Source of the DNA: Voacanga thouarsii
Taxonomy: Eukaryota; Streptophyta; Magnoliopsida; Gentianales; Apocynaceae
DNA length: 64,000 nucleotides
NCBI GenBank assembly: GCA_026120185.1
Contig: JANUWF010002153.1
Location: forward strand, 558,001 to 622,000
Direction of reading: 5' to 3'
Part shown: positions 57,041 through 64,000 of the stretch, piece after piece
How the letters are laid out: each line of letters starts with the position of its first letter
Position numbering within the stretch: position 1 is the stretch's first letter
The notes under the pieces: generated by a model
Seen by the model: the letters and a program-made list of their open reading frames with translations, nothing else
The model's database searches: none
Told to the model about the DNA's origin: nothing
Program-made: the position numbers and the translations under genes

Positions 57041-58957
57041 AGGAAAATGCTCAATTTTCATTCACGTCGTTTTTTTGTCGTTTGATCAATTCTTTCGTTT
57101 TATTTTTTCCACAACCTTTCTCCCTTCATATACAAAGGATTCACTTCATATTTTCCCTTAAGTTCATCCAAAATCACACAATTAATTATCCTTAAATTCA
57201 TCCATTTTCGAACTACTTTTCTAAAATTTCACTAGTTTGACATATCATTTTGTTTTACACATAACTTTCAATTCACAACTCCGGGTTGGCTCAATGATAT
57301 ACCAAATTGACCGTAAGACTCTTAAATTTAATTTTATATAGACGTTATTTAGAGTTCTAGTTCCAGTAACATGCTACTAGGCAAAAACAGCCCCAGTAGT
57401 TTTTGCCTCAAACCTACTATTCATGCTTTCCTTTGTTTTCCCTTAGCCTTTAACACCTTGGAACCATTAATTCACTCAATTTTCCTTCAAATCATCTTTA
57501 ATTCTATGTTTTCCAGATTCCAATGGTCCTCAAGAGCCACACTTATTCAACATAAATGCACTTCTTGAAAACAAAAGCTAGTATAATTCATTGTTCCAAC
57601 CAAGTAACTTCCATTTTTATTCTACTTTGGTCGTCATCTCATCAACCAAAATCAATCCTTCAAACTACCATAAATATTCAATTCTTCCTTACACAAAACA
57701 ATATCCATAAGGCTTCTAGGTAGCCGACATACATAGAACACATAGGTGTATACAAGGTTCACACACAAAGTTTACAAACCCTAGCTTTAATCCAAAATCA
57801 AGACATGAAAATCATGTTTTCATGTTAAAATTGATAACATAATGATCACCATAATGAAATCTACAACTTTAATTCTTGAAGTATAGGATTTTACCTTGTG
57901 TTTGAGGCTATTTGAAGTGATTTTGCTCCAAGAACACCAAGAACACACACACTTCTTTCCTTTTCTCTCATTTTTCTTTTTCTCCCCATTTTTCTCTAGC
58001 TTTCTTTCCTTCTTTTCTCTCGTTTTTCCTTCTTCAAGGCTGGCTGAAATTCTGGCTGTTATAACAGCATTCCCACTGCCATTCTCATAAAAAATTTGGC
58101 CAAGAAAATTTTAAATCAATTAATTGTATGGTGGCTAATATATAGGTGTGTTCTAATGAAAAATTTACACACCAACCACTTTTATTTCCTCCACAAAAAT
58201 TCCCTAATTTATTCTTGCAAGGCCAATGAATTTCTTGGCCAATTTCCAGCCATTCATTCAACTTCTCTTGGTCTAAACATTAGCCAAGCACAATACCCAA
58301 GGCCTAAATTAAATGGCCCACAACGTGATGGGTTCCAATCACAAAATTACACATCATTCTTCATTTAGTTTTGAAATCCTTTAATTCCAAGTGTTTTGCA
58401 TGAACTCTTCATGCAATCTCTCTTAAATTGACACATGTTAATAGGCTACCACTCACCAAATTCCACACGCACCATTTTTAACCGCGATTTCTTATTTTCT
58501 TCGGAAATGACCAAAATCGGGTCCGTGACGGAAAAATATTTTATTTCACCATTCAACTCCAAAAATTCCATTCAATCCACTGGTAACACTTAAATTCTTC
58601 AATTCCCTTTCTATTCAGTCAAATTTACAATCAAAGTCGCGGGCGCAGCCAAAATGACAAAAATGCCCCTGGTGACTCGAATAGCTTAATTCACACCAAA
58701 ACGTGAGTTTCATTGCGCTGATCAATTTTTCTTCTCATCGTACCCTCAAATTTTTATTTTATTAATAATAGTATCCTTCCGAAGATTTAGGGTACGGGTA
58801 GAACAAATTCAATAATTACATCCAGGTCTCGACCAAATATTATCATACCAAAATATTCGTCTCATTACACCAATCAACTTTTATTCTGGCTATTGATACA
58901 AATTCTCATTCTTTTACAAATAGTAGCCAATCGAAGATAAAAGGTTGGGGTATTAAA

Positions 58958-60906
58958 CAGGGATTTCTAAAATGGTATAAAACATAGCATTTCATGGAAG
59001 AATAAAACACATTAGCGTTTAAAAGGTTTTAGAAATCAAAAGGACTCATCTCATGTCCTAATTAGACTTTCCCCGTTCATGGCCCTTCAACCACCGTTTC
59101 CTCCATTTTCAACATATTGTTAGCCATTTACTAATAAACCTATGTCAAACATCGTTTTTATGTTAAAATGTGTTTGGTCAAAAAATCACCGACGGTGGGC
59201 CAACATGCCCGACGGGTGGCCGATGGTTAGCTAACGTCCAACCGACGTTTAGCCGACAGTTGAGGAAAATGTTCAACTTTCATTCGCGTCGTTTTTTCGT
59301 TGTTTGTTTGATTCTTTCATTTTTTTCCACATCATTTCACCCTTCGTATACAAGGGATTAACTCCTTAGTTCACATTCATTTCATCCAAAATCACACAAT
59401 TATTCTTCCTTACATTCATGAATTTGTTTTGCACATAACTTTCAACCCACAACTCTAATTTAGCTCTATAATATACCAAAACAACCATAAGACTCTTAAC
59501 TTTAATTTTGTGTAGGCCTTTCTTAGAGTCTTGGTTCCTGTGACACAATACAGGGCATAAACTATCCCTGTAGTTTTGCTTCAATTCTACCATTCATGCT
59601 TTCGTTTGTTTTCCTTTAGCCTTTAACACCTTACAAACATTAATTCATTCAATTGTCCTTCAAATCACCTTTGATTCAATGATTTCTAGATTCCAATAGC
59701 TCACAAGAGTCATGATTTTTCAACACAAATTCACCTTTTCCTAATCATAAGCTAATATAATCCATTTTTCCAACCAAGTAACTTCCATTTTTATTCTACT
59801 TTGGTCATTATCTCCTCAACCAAAAACAATCCTTCAAACTACTATAAATATTCATTTCTTCTTCACATAAAACATCCTTCATAAAGCTTCTAGGCAGTCA
59901 ACACACATAGACACATAGAGAGTTCAACAACAAAGTTTATAAACCCTAGCTTTTGATCCAAAATCAAGACATGAAAAATCATGTTTTCATGTTAAAATTG
60001 ATATCATAATGATCACCATTCACCCAACAACAACTTTAACTCAAGTAAGGTAGGGTTTTACCTTATGTTTAGAGCTCTTTGGTGTGAATTTCTCTAAGAA
60101 CCTCTCAAGAACTCAAACACCATACCAAGAACACACACTAGCTACCTTTTTCTTTCTTTTTGCTATTTTCTCTTGATTTCTTTTCCTTTATTTCTGCCCC
60201 CTTGAGGCTGCTGAATTTCTGGGCTGTATAACAGCCTTCCCACCACCATTCTCATCAATTTTTTAGCCAAGAATATTTTAAATCAATTAAGTATATGGTG
60301 GAATTCATGTAGGTGTGTTCCAATCACAATTTTACACACCAACAACTTAATTTCCTCCTCAAAAATTTTCTCTTCATTTCTGTTGTATGGCTACTGGTTT
60401 TCTTGGCAAATTCTCAGCCATTCAACCACCTTCTCATGGTCCATATATTGGCTAATCACATTGCACAAAACCATAATTAAAAGGGCCCACAAGTGATGTG
60501 TTCCAATCACAAAAATATACACAATTCTTTATTTGTTTTGTAATTCTTTAATTTCATGCATCTTGCATGAATTCTTCATGCCACCTCTCTTAAATTTACA
60601 CATGATCATGGGCTAGCAATCACAAAATGCCACACACACTGTTCTTAACTGCGATTTCCTATTTTCTTTAGAAATGACCAAAATTGAGTTTGAAATGGAA
60701 AAATATTTTATTTCACTATTCAACTCCAAAAATTCTACTGAATCCATTGATAATACTTAAATTCTTCAATTCCCTCTCTATTGGGTCAAATTCATAGTCA
60801 AACTTGCGGGCACGGTCAAAATGATGAAAACGCCCTCAGTGACCTGGATAGCATAATTCACACCAAATCGTGAGTTTCATCATACTAATCAAATTCCATT
60901 CTCAAC
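58958..60906 (-). mobile_element. LTR family B copy B1, right part
   Basis: Resumes B1 after solo LTR B2 and runs parallel to 56741-58740 and to 1-1560 of B3. RCCGAC cores lie at 59188-59193, 59241-59246 and 59252-59257. It is cut at 60906 by Athila-type LTR C6 before its own end. No coding region is seen. Confidence 0.75.
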
Positions 60907-61085
60907 TGATAGGTTCTAAATTAGTCATATATTTCCTAGTTATTTGAGGTTAATTTGTGATACATTTTGTTTAATAACTAGTTATATTCCTTCATATTTG
61001 AGATTTTACCCTTGGAAAGGTATGTTGTGCATTATTTCAGATTTTAGGGGTAAAATAAAATAAAAACGTCGCTTAATAGAGTAGA

Positions 61086-61329
61086 GGCAGCATCGGCCAA
61101 GATAAGAATCAACGCCGGCCACGTGTTGCTAGCACACACTTTGAGGTAACGAAAAAATCATTGAAACAGACCAGGACAGAGCACAACCGGCAGCTAGTTA
61201 GGAGCTCAAAGCAGCGCCGGCTGCAGTCTGGAAGAGTTGGTGTAAAAATCAAGAAAAATCAGCAAACGAACAAAGGAACAGACCACAACCAACGCTGGCC
61301 CTAAGCAGTACAGGTGGCACCGGTTGTGC
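61086..61329 (+). repeat. Three GCCGGC/AACCGG modules in U3 of LTR C6
   Basis: Word pairs start at 61086 (GGCAGCATCGGCC, AACGCCGGCC), 61185 (AACCGGCAGCTAG, GCAGCGCCGGCTGCAG) and 61285 (ACAACCAACGCTGGCC, GGTGGCACCGGTTGTGC). Offsets from the LTR start are +179, +278 and +378. Confidence 0.75.
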
Positions 61330-61452
61330 ACTAGTACTGAGGTAGTGCCTTAATTTTCATGCGCGTTTTTTGACAATTACAGAGTTTTAGTATTTTCCTA
61401 CATCTATTCGGCCAGAAACCCTAAAGGGATGAATTTAGACACTTATAAATCC

Positions 61453-61460
61453 TATAAATA
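61453..61460 (+). promoter_or_regulatory. Candidate TATA box of LTR C6
   Basis: TATAAATA followed by GAGGGAAAACATAAG, parallel to 10925 and 17579. Confidence 0.6.
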
Positions 61461-62431
61461 GAGGGAAAACATAAGAAAAATGGGAGATTTCATAGATCAA
61501 AATAGAAAATTACTCAAATTCAAGGAGGATTGTACAAGAGGGTCTACAAAGGAAGAAGAAGGAGGCTTGTCTATGAGTACTTTCTTTTAACTTTTTTTTT
61601 TCTTTTTCTTGAACAATGATATATTTATTATTTTATTGTAATTTGACATTTTTTTTGGTATTCATGATTTTTAGAGTTACTTTGATCGTTTGATTAATTG
61701 ATTGTTATTCCTAGTATTTAATTACTTATGCTGATTACGAGATTAATTTGTTGTTTCTTTCCATTAACTTGCTTGGAAAAGGGGTTGATAGTGGTTTCAA
61801 TTCATTAATTTCATATTTGTTGTCTATTAACTTGCTTGGAAAAGGGGTTAATTGCTAAGAACTAGGTAGTTAAGGTTAATTGATGTCTACCAGGATATGG
61901 ATTCATTGGTTAATTTTATGTTTTCAATTTGCCAGGATATGAAAATTTAATCAAGGATTGTGTTTAATGCATCTTTTGGGTGAATTAGTTGAGAGAGGAT
62001 ATATGGTGCTAATTTGTCTAAAATATGGTGATTTCATGGATTGGAAAAGAAGTGAATCTATCTTAATCCTTCATGATGCCAAAAGAATGATTAGTTATGA
62101 TAATGATTGGGTACTTTAAGGTCGTATTTGTCAAAATAATGGTTTGAGTTACATAATTCTCTATCCTTGACATGTATATATTCTTTTATTTAATTTTATT
62201 TTCTTTTTTATTCTTTTTCACTTTATTGGGTCGATTAAACAATGAAAGAAAAGTGATTAATGTATACTTGTTCCTTGAGGATCGATACTCGTTTAAACCT
62301 TATACTATGCCTAATGATGAGTACGCTTGCTCATACGTGTAATTTGGGGTTAAAGTTTTAATTTAAACTTGATTGGGAATGTGCTTATTTTTATATGATT
62401 TTTATACCCAAATTCAAACACATCAAGTTTT

Positions 62432-62449
62432 TGGCACCGTTGCCAGGGA
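62432..62449 (+). promoter_or_regulatory. tRNA-Asp-type primer binding site
   Basis: TGGCACCGTTGCCAGGGA differs in only two positions from the complement of the plant tRNA-Asp 3' end (TGGCGCCGTTGCCGGGG). tRNA-Asp priming is typical of Athila-type elements. Confidence 0.85.
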
Positions 62450-62675
62450 ACAATATCATGAAAGCTTAGATTTTGTTGATTTAACCATCTGAATATGTAC
62501 ATAAGTAAATATGTAAATTTATACAATTGTTCTTTCTGCAAAAAGGTGCCATCTTTTGTATCTTGTGTATCGTTGCAACCTAATTTACTAACTTTGAATG
62601 AATTGACTAATTTATGTTTTAATTTTGTTTGAATGGTGCATTCCGTTCTCTAACTATCTTCTATGTTTAGGTGAG

Positions 62676-63149
62676 ATGGCAAATTGGAACCAGAGGTGGC
62701 GTATTGAGGGGCAGAACCCCCATCACTCTTCTGAGATAATACTCAAAGCACCAGAATCAGTAGAGCTAGAGATAGTGATTGGAAAATTTGCTGTCCATGT
62801 CACCAAACACTTCCAAGAAATAGATTCCACATTTGAGAAGTTTGAGGAGATGATCCGCAATATGCAAAGGCAAATCTGGTTTTTTATTGACGTAGTGTTA
62901 TTGTCTCAAGAACTAAAACCAATAGACAAAAAGGAAACAACTGCTATCACATTGCGGAGTGGAAAGGAGTTGCTAGACATTGCAGACTGCAACCGGCGTC
63001 GGCTGGAGGAAGAGAACTGGCGCCGGCTGCCCTGTACACCCGAGAGCAAAGTGTCCAGCATGCAACCGGCGCCAGCTGAACCAAGTGAACCAGCGCCAAC
63101 TGCACCCTGCTCTTCTCCCGAAAATTCCACCGGAAATTCAACTTTTTAG
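62676..63149 (+). pseudogene. Athila-type Gag, internally deleted
   Basis: The ATG at 62676 gives MANWNQRWRIEGQNPHHSSE and leads within a few codons to LEIVIGKFAVHV, a segment that normally lies near the end of Gag, followed by KFEEMIRNMQRQI and TTAITLRSGKELL, the conserved motif at the gag-protease junction. About the central 300-400 residues of a usual Gag are therefore missing. The last 50 codons are built around GC-rich words (AACCGGCGTCGGCTGG and relatives) also found in the LTR U3 region. Confidence 0.7.
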
Positions 63150-64000
63150 CCTTAAATTCCTTATCCTACTCGTATACACAAAGCCTGAAAAGATGCCCAA
63201 TTTGACAAATTCCTTGAGATATTTAAACAGCTCCACATAAACATTCTACTTAGTGAAGCTTTAATCCACATGCCCAAATATGCCAAATTTCTCAAAAGCA
63301 TGCTCGTAAGCAAAAAGCGATTGGAAGAATTGTCCACAGTGGTACTAAATAAAGAATGTTCAGCCATATTATAGGACAAACAGAATTTACCACACAAAGA
63401 GAACGATCTAGGGAGTTTCTTTTTCCCATGTTTAATTAGCACTTTTAATTTCTGTAACGCGTTAGTTAACTTAGGTGCTAGCATTAATTTATTGCTATAT
63501 AAAACATTTAAAAAGCTAGGCTTAGGATAACCCTAACCCACTAGGATGAGTATTCAACTTGCAGATAGATCTATCAAATATCCTAGGGGTATAATAGAAG
63601 ATGTGCTGGTGAAAGTTGACAAATTCATATTTCCAATGGATTTTTTTTATTCTTGACATGGAGAAAGATTCCAAAGTCCTTTTAATCTTAGGTAGGCCCT
63701 TCCTAGCTACAGCAAAAGCATTAATTGATATTCATGGGGGGAGGTTGACACTTAGGGTTGGGGATGAGAAAGTAGACATTCAAGTCCACAAAAGCATGCA
63801 ACATTCTTTATCTTCTGATGATTCTTGTTTAAGAGTTGATATTCTTGACGAACCTATTTTGGAGTTTATGCAGGAATCATTTAGGATAAGTTGGTGGAAA
63901 CGTCAGTAGCATATTTGGAGGACTCTAATGATGAGGATGGTATGAAAAGTTTTGAAAAATTTGAGAAAAGAAATTTTTGGAGAATGAAATCATCCATAGA
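63150..64000 (+). pseudogene. Athila-type protease region, decayed, runs off the window
   Basis: After the TAG at about 63147 several frames carry remnants: HMPKYAKFLKSM-like residues (about 63265-63305), NALVNLGASINLLL (about 63455-63497), then KFIFPMDFF, a frameshift in a T run near 63641-63648, and LILGRPFLATAKALIDIHGG and RLTLRVGDEKVDIQV. The order matches Athila-type protease. The catalytic aspartate of DLGAS is replaced by Asn. The 3' part of pol lies outside the window. Confidence 0.75.

Larger units (their letters stand above)
55062..58957 (-). mobile_element. LTR family B solo LTR (B2) inserted in B1
   Basis: TGTAACACCCCATATTTCC to GGGGTATTAAA (3896 bp). The end is a mutated GGGGTGTTACA. 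The five bases before are CAGTG (55057-55061) and after CAGGG (58958-58962), one mismatch. B1 sequence continues across: CATATTCAG on the left and GGGATTTCTAAAATGG on the right are contiguous in B2 itself (56735-56755). No internal region is present, so it is a solo LTR. The minus orientation is inferred from homology to Tekay LTRs. Confidence 0.85.
60907..62425 (+). mobile_element. Athila-type 5' LTR, subfamily C6
   Basis: TGATAGGTTCTAAATTAGTC to AAACACATCA (1519 bp), followed by a primer site. It is closest to solo LTR C3 (10375-11911) throughout, including the three U3 modules, the TATA box (61453) and the GAGGATCGATACTCG block. Confidence 0.9.

Noticed and set aside
62906..63141. Minus-strand frames at the Athila gag end
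   Set aside because: They are antisense readings of the GC-rich word region, and the plus strand has the TLRSGKEL motif.
1..64000. Host protein-coding gene
   Set aside because: No frame outside retroelement domains shows recognisable exons, splice context or conserved motifs. Short spliced exons cannot be fully excluded without transcript data.

Overview
This window looks like a heterochromatic, repeat-saturated stretch of an angiosperm nuclear genome. It is AT-rich and full of microsatellites, and essentially all of it can be read as nested LTR retrotransposons and their debris. I see no convincing host gene, rRNA, real tRNA gene or CRISPR array. Most of the longer open frames are pieces of retroelement polyproteins, and the rest are chance frames. 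I cannot name the species.

Layout, left to right. 1-5400: right part of a long LTR (family B, minus orientation) followed by degenerate relatives of it. 5401-12013: Athila-type LTRs on the plus strand: C1 at 5401-7166, a partial second C1, C2 at 7619-9575 with its leader, and C3 at 10375-11911, a solo LTR with target-site duplication (TSD) CCCTC. 12014-15095: truncated old relative of the Tekay LTR. 15098-18582: 3' end of an Athila-type element (integrase C-terminus, 3' UTR, 3' LTR). 18619-29124: complete but decayed Copia element of SIRE type on the minus strand (LTRs of 1182 and 1158 bp, TSD ATGAT) with an extra ORF downstream of RNase H. 29125-31360: another Athila-type 3' UTR and half an LTR. 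31361-33764 and 52276-53527: 5' half of an Angela-like Copia element, split by a Tekay-type chromovirus at 33765-52275 (TSD AATTT, LTRs of about 4.3 kb, minus strand). That chromovirus is itself split in its reverse transcriptase by a 4.37-kb solo LTR of its own family (40839-45204, TSD CGACG). 53528-60906: family B LTR B1, split by solo LTR B2 (55062-58957, near-TSD CAGTG/CAGGG). 60907-64000: 5' LTR, tRNA-Asp-type primer site and decayed gag-protease of an Athila-type element that runs off the window.

The elements do not cooperate; they record successive insertions, often of one family into itself. Coding decay (TGG, CAG and CGA turned into stops; Cys turned into Tyr) points to long silencing with cytosine methylation and deamination.

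The most unusual structure is a phased set of GC-rich, palindrome-prone word pairs in the U3 region of the Athila-type LTRs. In C1 there are six modules about 70 bp apart. In three other LTRs there are three modules at near-identical offsets (+179, about +277, about +382), ending about 155-168 bp before the TATA box. The word differs between subfamilies. Similar words occur in the leader of the Copia element and inside an Athila coding region. Other notable items are tRNA-like A/B boxes in the Tekay LTRs, an acidic leader ORF with a SUMO-interaction-like motif upstream of Tekay gag, GCCGAC (DRE/CRT-like) clusters in family B LTRs, and the extra ORF of the SIRE-type element.
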